From JAPPHA01 sp965242975 (GTDB lineage Bacteria; Pseudomonadota; Alphaproteobacteria; Rhodobacterales; Rhodobacteraceae), in contig CBDETS010000007.1 in NCBI GenBank assembly GCA_965242975.1, positions 5,208,001 through 5,272,000 of the forward strand: a stretch of 64,000 bases of DNA. The letters run 5' to 3'. Position 1 is the first letter of the stretch; each line of letters begins with the position of its first letter. Under the pieces are notes generated by a model, which did not search any database, had not been told where the DNA came from, and saw nothing but the letters and a program-made list of their open reading frames with translations. This document shows, piece after piece, positions 8,964 to 18,653 of this stretch. The position numbers and the translations under genes were made by a program.

Positions 8964-10988
8964 TCAGCCTGTTCCGCTGTCGTCCCGATAGCTCCTGTTC
9001 ACGTCATCTGGGGCCGACGTTTCGGCAGTGCTGCCCTCACCGGGGAGGGGCTCCGTTATTCCCTGCCCAAGATGGGCAACCAGGGCGGTCTCGAGAGCGG
9101 CGTCCAATTCGCGCGCGCGTTCCATGTAGGCAGGGTTTTCGCTGACTTTGAGTTCCGGATCCCACAACGCCGCAAGTTCGCGCAGCGCCTCGCGGTCCTT
9201 GCGGAAATAGAAATGTTCGATCCTGGACGCCTCGACGTCCGCCAGTCCCATGTTCTCGAGCACGTAACGGCCCGCCCTGAGTGAGCTGTCGAACAGTTCC
9301 CTGACGATGTCGTTGGCGCCCACCTCGAAGAGTTCGTAGGCGTGCAACCTGTCATATGCCCTGGCAACGATGTGCAGATCGGGACTTTGACTGCGCGCGT
9401 ACCGCACGAGCTTGGTCGTGGCCTCCTTGTCGTCGAGGGCCACCACGAGCACGCGTGCTTCCTCCAGTTTCGCCGCGTGCAGGAGATTGGGTTGTGTCGG
9501 GTCGCCGAAGAAGCCCTTCATTCCGAACCGGCGCATGGTTTCGATTGCCTCGAGGCTGTTGTCGAGCACGATGGCGCGGAAACCGGCCAGCATCAGCAGT
9601 CGGCTCACAACCTGTCCGAAGCGTCCGATGCCGGCAATGATGACGGCCTGCCGCTCGTCGATCTCGTCGGCTTCGGGCATACCGCGGCCCTCTTCCATGC
9701 GATGCCGCAGCTTTTCCCATGCAATGAAGAAAAGCGGAGTCAGCAGCATCGACATCGCGACGACAAGATACATCCGTTCGGTGAGGCGCGAGTCGAAAAC
9801 GAGGAGCTGGGACGCGAACGAGATCAGCACGAACCCGAACTCGCCCGCTTGCGCGAGACCGAGCGTGAACAACCACCTCCCGCTGGCGCGGATGCGAAAG
9901 ACCTGGGTCAGGGCCAGTAGAACGGCTCCCTTCGTGAGCATCAGCAACAGCGCGAGCGCCACGATTTGCAATGCATCGCGGTAGAGCACCGCGAAGTTGA
10001 TTCCGGCACCGACCGTAATGAAGAAGAGCCCGAGCAAAAGGCCCTTGAAGGGCGCGATATCGCTTTCCAGTTGATGCCTGAATTCGCTGTTGGCGAGCAC
10101 GACACCTGCCATGAAGGCTCCGAGCGCGGGGGAAAGGCCGACGAGCGTCATCAGGAACGCGATACCGAGGACGATCAGCAAGGCCAGGGCCGTGTAGAGT
10201 TCCCGGAGGCGGGCGACATGCACCAGCCGGAAAAGCGGCCGAACCGCATACAGGCCGAACAGCACGACCATCGCGACGGCCGCGACCGTGGCGAGCGTGA
10301 CGACCCAGCCCGGAAAGGATTGAATGAAGGCGACGGTCGCCTCGACCCCTTGTACCTGCTCGGCGCCGTCACCGGCCGCCGGTGCATGACCGGTTCCGGC
10401 TGGACCGCCAGCGGTCCTGCCCGCGATACCCGGCGCTGCCAGAAGCGGCAGGATTGCCAGCATCGGAATGACGGCAATGTCCTGCATCAGCAGTACCGAA
10501 AAACTCGCCCTCCCCCCGTTCGACTGCATCAGGTTCTTTTCGGTCAGTGTCTGCAGGACGATCGCGGTCGAGGAGAGCGCGAGGACCATGCCGACCGCAA
10601 GCGCAGTCGTCCATGGCATCTCGAAGCCCAGCAGGCAGATCATCATGAGCAGCAGGGTCGTCAGCGATACCTGCAATCCTCCAAGACCGAGAAGCCGGTG
10701 ACGCATGTCCCAAAGTGTACGCGGAGACAACTCCAGCCCGATCATGAACAGCAGCATCACGACGCCGAACTCGGCGAAATGGCGCAGATCTCCAGTGTCC
10801 GCCACCAGGCCGAGAGCCGGTCCGACAAGAATCCCGGCAATCAGGTATCCCAGAACGGACCCCACGCCGAGTCGTACGGACAGCGGGACGGCCACCAGGG
10901 CGGCGATCAGGTAGATGACGGCCTGAAACAGGAAGCCTTCCAATTTTCTTCTCCAGTCTGTTTTCAAGCGGTCTGCCGGCGCCGGCAC
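8964..10988 (-). CDS. Kef-type K+/H+ antiporter (CPA2 family) with TrkA-N domain
   Basis: The 674-residue protein begins with a long hydrophobic part of roughly 11-13 membrane segments (to about residue 430) typical of CPA2 cation/proton antiporters, including FAEFGVVMLLFMIGLELSP, characteristic of KefB/KefC. A cytoplasmic Rossmann domain follows, with IAGIGRFGQ near residue 450 and acidic VLDNS after it, the RCK/TrkA-N NAD-binding motif. Potassium efflux in exchange for protons is the expected role, usually in response to electrophile or osmotic stress. The start is a GTG at 10988 preceded by GGGAG about 9 bases away. A glycine/alanine-rich, Pro-containing loop near residue 205 is unlike E. 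coli KefC. No KefF/KefG-type ancillary subunit gene is adjacent. Confidence 0.88.
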   Translation of the reverse strand: MPAPADRLKTDWRRKLEGFLFQAVIYLIAALVAVPLSVRLGVGSVLGYLIAGILVGPALGLVADTGDLRHFAEFGVVMLLFMIGLELSPRTLWDMRHRLLGLGGLQVSLTTLLLMMICLLGFEMPWTTALAVGMVLALSSTAIVLQTLTEKNLMQSNGGRASFSVLLMQDIAVIPMLAILPLLAAPGIAGRTAGGPAGTGHAPAAGDGAEQVQGVEATVAFIQSFPGWVVTLATVAAVAMVVLFGLYAVRPLFRLVHVARLRELYTALALLIVLGIAFLMTLVGLSPALGAFMAGVVLANSEFRHQLESDIAPFKGLLLGLFFITVGAGINFAVLYRDALQIVALALLLMLTKGAVLLALTQVFRIRASGRWLFTLGLAQAGEFGFVLISFASQLLVFDSRLTERMYLVVAMSMLLTPLFFIAWEKLRHRMEEGRGMPEADEIDERQAVIIAGIGRFGQVVSRLLMLAGFRAIVLDNSLEAIETMRRFGMKGFFGDPTQPNLLHAAKLEEARVLVVALDDKEATTKLVRYARSQSPDLHIVARAYDRLHAYELFEVGANDIVRELFDSSLRAGRYVLENMGLADVEASRIEHFYFRKDREALRELAALWDPELKVSENPAYMERARELDAALETALVAHLGQGITEPLPGEGSTAETSAPDDVNRSYRDDSGTG

Positions 10989-11870
10989 GGCTCGTGAGCT
11001 CCCGCGCCTGGCCCTTGCCTCGACCGAGTGGGACTATTGGACCGGAATGCCAGGGTTCTTCAAGCCGACCGATCATCCGAGGACGGCATTGCCTGGAAAA
11101 AGCCGCTCTCAGCCTCCCGTCACATGTATCCTGATATCCTGAGCGCAGGGCGTCCCTGGGGCCAAGGCCGGTTTCGCACCCGAGCGCGGGAACCAGCGCG
11201 CCGCGACCGGGTAACCCGGTCCCGGGAAACATGCGCCCGGCACGACGACCAGCACGATCTCCGGGTGGGGAGCGCAGTTGGCGGGCGGGCGTTCGGACAT
11301 GGTGGCGGGGCACTTCCGGAGTTTCGTCACGAACCGTGACCTGCGACGTCGCGTCGGGTGGCACGAACAGCCGGAAGATCATTCGGTGTTGTCTCCGCAG
11401 GTTGCCGGGACATTGAGGATGGATTCAAACCATGCCGTAAACCCGTGACGAACATTCGGCCGACGATCTTGTGAACGTGAATCCGCTGGACATACGTGCT
11501 CGCTATCGCTGAACGTGGGTAGTGTCGCCGATCTTTTTCAGGCCTCGGTTTGTGTCGGAGGTTTCAACTCTTGGTCCCGGTGTGATGACGCTGACGCGAT
11601 GAATCGTGACTGCTTCGGGAAAGGGATCGGGCGTGGAGTGACCGCCAATACCGGCGATCTTCCCACTCGATGCGCTGCCCGAAATGATCTGCGGAAATTG
11701 CGCGTGGCTTCCGTCGCCACGAGCGTTTCTCTCCGCTGAACGCGGTCAACGGAACGGATCTTTCCTGAAAACCGGAGCAGCAGGCAAGGTTCAGGAAAAT
11801 CGGCGCCGCGATACTGCCTTTCGGCCCGGCCTCGATCCATGCCTGGCGCAACCCTGAAACCGCTGAATTC
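10989..11870. other. Long intergenic region without a supported gene
   Basis: Nearly 900 bases between the antiporter start and the P450 3' end. A few short frames occur on both strands (for example 11109-11330 minus) but none has recognisable motifs, and the reading seems to shift frames, so a decayed gene is possible. The antiporter promoter should lie near the left edge; I see no consensus match. Confidence 0.4.
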
Positions 11871-11913
11871 GGCTGGGTAGACGGGGACGTTGCGATGCCC
11901 CTTCTACCCAGCC
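11871..11913 (-). terminator. Strong hairpin directly after the P450 stop codon
   Basis: The arms GGCTGGGTAGA (11871-11881) and TCTACCCAGCC (11903-11913) are perfectly complementary over 11 bp, and after one C/T mismatch an inner GGGG/CCCC stem extends it. The hairpin begins at the base next to the P450 stop codon. No T-run follows on the minus strand, so it is either a U-less terminator or an mRNA 3'-end stabilizer. Confidence 0.6.
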
Positions 11914-13302
11914 CTAATTTCGTTCCACTGCCAGGTGCACCCCGCCCATGGGGCGAAGCGTCAGGACCATGACCGGCTTCGGATCGAGCCCGGGGATCCT
12001 TCGAAACCGGAATCGCGACATCAGGGTCGCGAGGACGATCACGGCCTCGAGCATCGCGAAACTGGCACCAATGCACACCCGTGGCCCGTCGCCGAACGGC
12101 AGGTAGGCGTACCGCTCGACCTGGCGTCCCCCGGAAAACCGCTCCGGATCGAAACGGTCGGGTGAGTCCCAAAGGCCGCGGTGCCTGTGCAGCGCATAGA
12201 TCGGAAGAATGACCGTATCGCCCGGGCGTATCTCCCGGTCGCAGATCCGGTCATCTGCACAGGCGGTGCGCGAAAGGATTGCCGCCGGGGGATAGAGCCT
12301 GAGCGCTTCCTCGATCACCGAGCGGGTATACGGAAGATCGGGAACGTCCTCGGCGCCTGCGGTACGGCCCCCGAGAACGGTTGTGGCTTCGGCCCTCAGC
12401 CGCTCCTGGACCCGAATGTCGAAGGCGCAGAGATAAAAGGACCAGGCGAGTGCGAGTGCGGTTGTCTCGTGACCGGCAACGATGAATGCCAGCAGGTTGT
12501 CCCTGAGCTCGCCGGGCGTCATCCGGCGGCCCGACTCCGGGTCCGCCCCGTCCAGAAGCGCGTCGAGGAAGTCCCGGTCCCGCCGGTCGCGCTGTCTCAG
12601 TCGATCGGCGATGATATCGTCGGCTATTTTCCGCAAGACCTTGAGTGACCGGGGCCGGAAGAACCGGCGCGGTCGAGGGACCCACGTCGACATTCCCGCG
12701 ATGTCGAACACGGACACCCGTGCGGCCGACGCAAGGAACGCCTCGATGGCGCCGTGGACGAATTCCTTGTCGAATTTCCGCTCACCCGCGAGCAGTACAC
12801 CGCCAATGACGTCAAATGTCGTCTGAATCATCTCGTCGTGCAGTTCCGCACGGCCGCTGCCTGCGTGGAGCCTGCCGCACGCGGCATCGGCCGCGGCCGA
12901 CATGATCGGGGCAAGACCGTCGACGCTTCGGCGCCTGAACACCGGGGCCGCAGCCCGTCTCTGCCATCGCCAGTGGTCGCCATCGGCGATGAACAGGCTC
13001 TGGCCGATTGCCGGTTCGAGAATGTTCTTGATGACATCGGACTTCGGATAGATGTCGAGTCTGTCCCTGAGGATGCGCCGTAGCGCGTCCGGCTCGGCAA
13101 CCATGTGCCAGCGAATGCCACCGGTGCGGCCAGACACGATTGGCCGCCTGGTGATGGCTTCGGGAATGATCTCGAGCAGGTTCCTCCGGGCCGCAAGGAG
13201 AGTTCTGAACGGGCCCCATACCTCGGTCACAAGCGGTGCGGCAGGGGGTATGTCCGGCAAGGGGGTATTGTCCGTGTGAAGGTGGTTTTCCATCGTCAGC
13301 AT
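11914..13302 (-). CDS. Cytochrome P450
   Basis: A heme-thiolate monooxygenase of about 460 residues with the expected landmarks. These are the I-helix AGHETT oxygen-activation motif (codons near 12465-12482), the EEALR ExxR motif of the K helix (near 12305), and the heme loop FGDGPRVCIG whose cysteine codon is at 12073-12075. It has no membrane anchor and no fused reductase, so it would need separate redox partners, which are not encoded nearby. The frame stays open upstream to 13887 only because it runs antisense through tuf; plausible starts are ATG 13320, 13302 or 13293. I chose 13302, but no strong ribosome site separates them. The gene diverges from tuf across ~190 bases. Substrate unknown. 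Confidence 0.87.
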   Translation of the reverse strand: MLTMENHLHTDNTPLPDIPPAAPLVTEVWGPFRTLLAARRNLLEIIPEAITRRPIVSGRTGGIRWHMVAEPDALRRILRDRLDIYPKSDVIKNILEPAIGQSLFIADGDHWRWQRRAAAPVFRRRSVDGLAPIMSAAADAACGRLHAGSGRAELHDEMIQTTFDVIGGVLLAGERKFDKEFVHGAIEAFLASAARVSVFDIAGMSTWVPRPRRFFRPRSLKVLRKIADDIIADRLRQRDRRDRDFLDALLDGADPESGRRMTPGELRDNLLAFIVAGHETTALALAWSFYLCAFDIRVQERLRAEATTVLGGRTAGAEDVPDLPYTRSVIEEALRLYPPAAILSRTACADDRICDREIRPGDTVILPIYALHRHRGLWDSPDRFDPERFSGGRQVERYAYLPFGDGPRVCIGASFAMLEAVIVLATLMSRFRFRRIPGLDPKPVMVLTLRPMGGVHLAVERN

Positions 13303-13493
13303 CTTCGCGTGCTTCACCATAGCGAAGCGCGGCCACGCAGGCCAGAACGAGGATGGAAGCCGGCGCCGCGGTGCAAATTCCATGTTGATTTCATCGGGGA
13401 TAGCAATTAGGCGGTCGGCTCCGTTTTGACGGTCGGTACACGGTGTACCGGGCCGGGACGCGGCAGGCGGCAAACAGAAGGCGGCGAACAGCG

Positions 13494-14696
<1,203 letters not shown>

Positions 14697-14731
14697 GTCC
14701 CGGCATCGTTCGAGCCGGCAAGTCCAGGGCA

Positions 14732-14751
14732 GGCCGGGTTCGTGCCCGGCC
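14732..14751 (+). terminator. GC hairpin downstream of tuf copy 1
   Basis: GGCCGGG (14732-14738) and CCCGGCC (14745-14751) form a 7-bp stem with a 6-base loop in the space between tuf and tRNA-Trp. It has no T-run, so termination is possible but weakly supported. Confidence 0.35.
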
Positions 14752-14885
14752 CGCCGGTCTGCCGTGCCCTCGTCCGTCGAGATGCCGGGCATGGTCGATG
14801 GGACCCGTCGGGCCCCGATCACGGCCGATCGCGCGCAATGGCTTGCGTGACAGCCCGGTGACTGGTACTCGGGTCCTGTTCTGAT

Positions 14886-14961
14886 AGGGGTGTAGCTCAG
14901 TCGGTAGAGCATCGGTCTCCAAAACCGAGGGCCGGGGGTTCGAGTCCCTCCGCCCCTGCCA
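14886..14961 (+). tRNA. trpT: tRNA-Trp (CCA anticodon)
   Basis: The 76-base sequence folds as a cloverleaf: acceptor AGGGGTG with CGCCCCT, a D arm TAGCTCAGTCGGTAGAGCA, anticodon stem TCGGT/ACCGA with loop CTCCAAA giving CCA, and a GGTTCGAGT T loop. The 3' CCA is encoded. Trp tRNA next to secE-nusG is the normal arrangement in many alphaproteobacteria. Confidence 0.97.
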
Positions 14962-15009
14962 GGGTTTGCCTTGGATCTCGACCGTAGGCGGCAGGGAGAA
15001 GACAACACG

Positions 15010-15201
15010 ATGATGAATCCGTTCGTATTCATGCAGCAGGTTCGGGCCGAGGTGTCCCGGGTGGTCTGGCCGACCCGGAAAGAGACGGCAATTACGACCG
15101 TGATGGTTTTCCTCATGGCCGCGGTCGCGGCGCTTTTTTTCTTTCTCGTCGACCAGGTTGTTCGACTGGGTCTGACGGGAATCCTCGACTTGGCTACTTG
15201 A
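15010..15201 (+). CDS. secE: Preprotein translocase subunit SecE
   Basis: The small inner-membrane clamp of the SecYEG channel. It is 63-64 residues with the family motif EVSRVVWPTRKE and a single membrane segment (MVFLMAAVAALFFFLVDQVV), the short one-helix form found in alphaproteobacteria rather than the three-helix E. coli form. Two consecutive ATG codons (15010 and 15013) are possible starts; GGGAG at 14994-14998 suits either. It lies between tRNA-Trp and nusG. Confidence 0.95.
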   Translation: MMNPFVFMQQVRAEVSRVVWPTRKETAITTVMVFLMAAVAALFFFLVDQVVRLGLTGILDLAT

Positions 15202-15362
15202 TCATCCGGAAGGGTTCTGATAGAGAAACGCGAAACGATACCCGGCGGTGCTGGCCGATTCGGGCTGCTTGTCGTGTTTTCGTTGGCACAGGAACCGCAA
15301 CCCCTTGAAAAGTAAAAATTCCTGCGGCGATGCCGCCGTATGTTGGCAGGACGTCAGGCAAT

Positions 15363-15896
15363 ATGGCTAAGCGTTGGTACTCGGTCAGCGTGCTGTCCAA
15401 TTTCGAAAAACGGGTGCGTGATTCGATCCTGGACGTGGTGAGCAATGAGGGAATGGGCGATTCGATCGTCGAGGTCTGCGTTCCGACCGAAGAGGTCATC
15501 GAGATCCGGCGGGGCAGGAAGGTCAATACCGAACGACGATTCATGCCGGGCTATGTTCTCGTAAAAATGGAGATGTCGGAACGGGGATATCACCTGATCA
15601 ATAACATTCACCGGGTCACCGGGTTTCTCGGAGAGCCCGGAAAGCCGTCGCCGTTGCCGGATGCCGATGTTGACCGGATCCTGAACAGGGCGCGGGAAGG
15701 CAGCGAACGGCCGCGTGCGCGGATCAGTTTCGATATCGGCGAAAACGTAAGCGTCATCGACGGTCCGTTCGAGGGGTTTTCCGGCATGGTCGAGGATGTG
15801 GACGAGGACAATGCGCGTCTCAAGGTCAGCGTATCGATCTTCGGGCGCGCGACTCCGGTTGACCTGGAATACACCCAGGTGTCGAAACTGAGCTGA
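15363..15896 (+). CDS. nusG: Transcription termination/antitermination factor NusG
   Basis: NusG binds RNA polymerase, reduces pausing and links transcription with Rho and with the ribosome. The 177-residue product starts with RWYSVSVLSNFEKRV, has the NGN-domain PGYVLVKMEM block near residues 61-70 and ends with a KOW domain (GPFEGFSGMVEDVD near 137-150). The frame is open further upstream to 15330, but ATG 15363 matches the family N-terminus and usual length. It is 161 bases after secE, a longer gap than usual. Confidence 0.96.
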   Translation: MAKRWYSVSVLSNFEKRVRDSILDVVSNEGMGDSIVEVCVPTEEVIEIRRGRKVNTERRFMPGYVLVKMEMSERGYHLINNIHRVTGFLGEPGKPSPLPDADVDRILNRAREGSERPRARISFDIGENVSVIDGPFEGFSGMVEDVDEDNARLKVSVSIFGRATPVDLEYTQVSKLS

Positions 15897-16005
15897 CATC
15901 CGCCGGTGGACAGGCGGGGTGCCGGCGCGAGGTCGGGGACCGGCTGATTTTGGAATCGAAACCGGGTTCTGGTGGACGGCCAGGCCCGGGTGAAGGGAGG
16001 CCGGC

Positions 16006-16434
16006 ATGGCCAAGAAGGTAGTCGGAAGAGTCAAGCTCCAGGTGCCGGCAGGGCAGGCCAACCCGTCGCCGCCGGTCGGCCCGGCGCTCGGCCAGCGCGG
16101 CATCAACATCATGGAGTTCTGCAAGGCGTTCAACGCGAGAACCCAGGACATGGAGCCCGGTGCGCCGTGCCCGACGATCATCACGTACTACGCCGACAAG
16201 TCTTTCAGCATGGAGGTCCGGACCCCGCCCGCATCGCATTTCCTGAAAAAGGCTGCGGGGCTCGACAAGGCGGCGCAGACCCCGGGGCGTGAAACCACGG
16301 GTTACGTCACCCGGGCGCAGGTTCAGGAAATCGCCGAGGCGAAGATGCGGGATCTCAATGCGTACGATGTCGAGGCGGCCATGCAGATCGTCCTTGGTTC
16401 GGCGCGCTCCATGGGAATCGAGGTCAGGGGGTAG
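16006..16434 (+). CDS. rplK: 50S ribosomal protein L11
   Basis: L11 forms the GTPase-associated stalk base with 23S rRNA. The 142 residues show the conserved opening VVGRVKLQVPAGQANPSPPVGPALGQ with the proline-rich hinge and the C-terminal RNA-binding fold. ATG 16006 follows GGGAGG. It is 5 bases from rplA, with which it forms an operon normally autoregulated by L1. Confidence 0.97.
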   Translation: MAKKVVGRVKLQVPAGQANPSPPVGPALGQRGINIMEFCKAFNARTQDMEPGAPCPTIITYYADKSFSMEVRTPPASHFLKKAAGLDKAAQTPGRETTGYVTRAQVQEIAEAKMRDLNAYDVEAAMQIVLGSARSMGIEVRG

Positions 16435-16439
16435 GAACA

Positions 16440-17138
16440 GTGGCAAGATCCGGAAAGAGAATTCGTACTGCCCGGGACGGGGTCAAGGACAAACGCTCCG
16501 TCTCCCTTGCCGAGGCCGTAGCCCTGATCAGGGGCAATGCAACCGCGAAGTTCGATGAAACCGTTGAAATCGCGATGAATCTGGGTGTCGATCCGCGGCA
16601 CGCCGACCAGATGGTCCGGGGCGTGGTGGAATTACCCAACGGGACCGGAAAACACGTGCGCGTGGCCGTGTTCGCCCGCGGCGAGAAGGCCGACGAAGCA
16701 AGGGAAGCCGGGGCCGACATCGTCGGGGCCGAGGACCTGATGGAGACGATTCAAGGTGGCACGATTGACTTCGACCGATGTATCGCGACGCCCGACATGA
16801 TGCCGGTGGTCGGTCGGCTCGGGAGGATTCTGGGCCCGCGCAACCTGATGCCGAATCCCAAGGTCGGCACCGTGACCCGGGATGTCGCGGACGCGGTCAA
16901 GGCTGCGAAGGCGGGCCAGGTCCAGTTCCGCGTCGAGCGCGCCGGCGTTGTCCATGCCGGCATCGGCAAGGCTTCTTTCGACGACGAAATGCTGGTCGAG
17001 AACGCCCGGGCGTTCGTCGCGGCAATCAGCCGCGCGAAACCCCAGGCGGCAAAGGGAACATATCTGAAGAAGATTTCGCTGAGTTCAACCATGGGACCCG
17101 GGGTGTCCGTAGACATTTCGGATGCCGCGGGTCCGTGA
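16440..17138 (+). CDS. rplA: 50S ribosomal protein L1
   Basis: L1 binds the mobile L1 stalk of 23S rRNA and represses its own operon in other bacteria. The start is GTG at 16440. The 232 residues include FDETVEIAMNLGVDPRHADQMVRG and the GRLGRILGPRNLMPNPK signature near residues 122-138, matching the usual length. Start position is fixed by its close spacing to rplK and the family N-terminus (RSGKR). Confidence 0.97.
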   Translation: MARSGKRIRTARDGVKDKRSVSLAEAVALIRGNATAKFDETVEIAMNLGVDPRHADQMVRGVVELPNGTGKHVRVAVFARGEKADEAREAGADIVGAEDLMETIQGGTIDFDRCIATPDMMPVVGRLGRILGPRNLMPNPKVGTVTRDVADAVKAAKAGQVQFRVERAGVVHAGIGKASFDDEMLVENARAFVAAISRAKPQAAKGTYLKKISLSSTMGPGVSVDISDAAGP

Positions 17139-17401
17139 GGCGTTCGGTCGGCCGGCACGGCTGACCGGCGGGGGCGGGCAGGGAACCCGCCCGAAACTGT
17201 CCAAGACGGTGGGTGCCCGCGAGGGCTTAATTTCCTGCCTGAGACGGGAAACGTTCGAATTGGCCGGGGGTTTCGACTCCAGGGCGGTATCGGAAGGAAC
17301 CCGGATCCGAGGACTGCCAGAACGCCGGCACCGCGGGCGCTGCTCGCACGGCCGGCAGAACCCGGCCGGGAGGATGTCCTCCCGCCAATTGGAGAAAGAC
17401 T
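17139..17401 (+). promoter_or_regulatory. Probable rplJ leader region (L10-leader type)
   Basis: The 263 bases between rplA and rplJ hold no gene. In most bacteria this interval carries a promoter and an RNA leader bound by L10-L7/L12. A clear hairpin GGGCGGG/CCCGCCC is at 17172-17192, and several GC-rich complementary segments follow. I infer the leader from position; the L10-binding kink-turn was not demonstrated. Confidence 0.45.
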
Positions 17402-17920
17402 GTGGATAGAGCCCAAAAAGAAAAGGTGGTCGAGGATCTCGGCCAGATCTTTACGGACTCTGGTGTGGTTGTGGTGGCCCATTACAAAGGCCTGTCCGTC
17501 GCTGAAATGCAGGATTACCGCAGGCGTATGCGTGATTCGGGCGGAGTCGTCCGGGTTGCCAAGAACCGACTTGCCAGGATCGCCCTCAAGGGCACCCCGT
17601 GCGAGGGGATCTCCGACCTCCTGTCGGGGATGACGGTTTTCGCCTTTTCGGAGGATCCTGTCACCGCGGCCAAGGTTACGGATGCCTTTACCAGGGATAA
17701 CGGCAAGCTTGTTGTCCTCGGGGGATCCATGGGGGGCACGACCCTCGATCCGTCCGGCGTCAAGGCGGTCGCGTCGATGCCGTCACGCGAGGAACTGATT
17801 GCATCCATCGTGTCCTGCATCTTGGCTCCGGCATCAGGCATCGCTGCCGCGGTCGGTGCACCGGCATCAGGCATTGCGGGCGTCCTGTCCGCGGTGGAAG
17901 AGATGAAGGAAGCCGCCTGA
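17402..17920 (+). CDS. rplJ: 50S ribosomal protein L10
   Basis: L10 anchors the L7/L12 dimers to the ribosomal stalk. The 172-residue protein starts at GTG 17402 after GGAG at 17390-17393 and shows VVVVAHYKGLSVAEM near residue 20, the family's N-terminal RNA-binding block, and a helical C-terminal segment rich in alanine and glycine that recruits L7/L12. The APASGIAAAVGAPASGIAGVL stretch is an internal near-repeat. It is followed by rplL after 111 bases. Confidence 0.96.
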   Translation: MDRAQKEKVVEDLGQIFTDSGVVVVAHYKGLSVAEMQDYRRRMRDSGGVVRVAKNRLARIALKGTPCEGISDLLSGMTVFAFSEDPVTAAKVTDAFTRDNGKLVVLGGSMGGTTLDPSGVKAVASMPSREELIASIVSCILAPASGIAAAVGAPASGIAGVLSAVEEMKEAA

Positions 17921-18031
17921 TCCGCTCCGGCCGGCAGTTTCGGCAACCGGCGAACGGACCCGGACCACGGCAACATCAGGACACAGGATCCGAACCCAGG
18001 AACAGAAACCCAGAACGAACGGAAAACGACA

Positions 18032-18412
18032 ATGGCTGATCTGAAGAAAATGGCAGAGGAAATCGTCGGACTGACGCTTCTCGAAGCGCAGGAACTCAAG
18101 ACGATCCTTAAGGAAGAATACGGCATTGAGCCGGCCGGAGGCGCCGTCATGGTCGCTGCCACCGGCGGTGGCGGAGATGGCAATGAGGCGGCGGAAGAAA
18201 AGGACTCGTTCGATGTCGTCCTCAAGTCATTTGGCGAAAAGAAGATCAACGTGATCAAGGAAGTCCGTGCCATTACCGGCCTTGGCCTGAAGGAAGCCAA
18301 GGAGCTGGTGGAGGCGGGCGGAAAGACCGTCAAGGAAGGCGCGACCAAGGCGGAGGCCGAGGAAATCAAGGCCAAGCTCGAGGCTGCGGGCGCCGAGGTC
18401 GAGCTCACCTGA
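18032..18412 (+). CDS. rplL: 50S ribosomal protein L7/L12
   Basis: The stalk protein that recruits translation GTPases. It has 126 residues: an N-terminal dimerization helix region, a glycine/alanine hinge near residues 45-52, and the highly conserved C-terminal domain with KINVIKEVRAITGLGLKEAKELVE. ATG 18032 is preceded by an A-rich leader (GGAAAACGACA). It closes the stalk operon before the polymerase genes. Confidence 0.97.
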   Translation: MADLKKMAEEIVGLTLLEAQELKTILKEEYGIEPAGGAVMVAATGGGGDGNEAAEEKDSFDVVLKSFGEKKINVIKEVRAITGLGLKEAKELVEAGGKTVKEGATKAEAEEIKAKLEAAGAEVELT

Positions 18413-18457
18413 GCGTGCCTTGGGTCGGGGACGTCCGGCCATCCAGAACGACAAACT

Positions 18458-18483
18458 CGGGGCCCGGATTTGGCCGGGCCCCG
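18458..18483 (+). terminator. Perfect 10-bp hairpin between rplL and rpoB (attenuator-like)
   Basis: CGGGGCCCGG (18458-18467), a 6-base loop, then CCGGGCCCCG (18474-18483). It is perfectly complementary but not followed by a T-run. This interval carries a partial terminator (attenuator) in E. coli; a similar role, or RNA processing, is inferred here from position. Confidence 0.5.
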
Positions 18484-18653
18484 ATACGAGGCCCGGGAAT
18501 TCCGTAAACCCCTGGGCAGACCGACGCCGAGCCGCAGGCTGGACACGATGAGTTCAGCTGAAGAGGACGTCGGAACATCACGAATCGAGTTTGGAGCGGC
18601 CGTCCCGGCCGGTTCCACTCGAAATTCGCGTTGAAAAAAGGCGAGCAATTACC

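Noticed and set aside
11109..11330. A 73-codon minus frame with a hydrophobic middle, in the antiporter-P450 gap.
   Set aside because: No family match, and the hydrophobic part lacks the layout of a signal peptide or membrane helix with a proper start.
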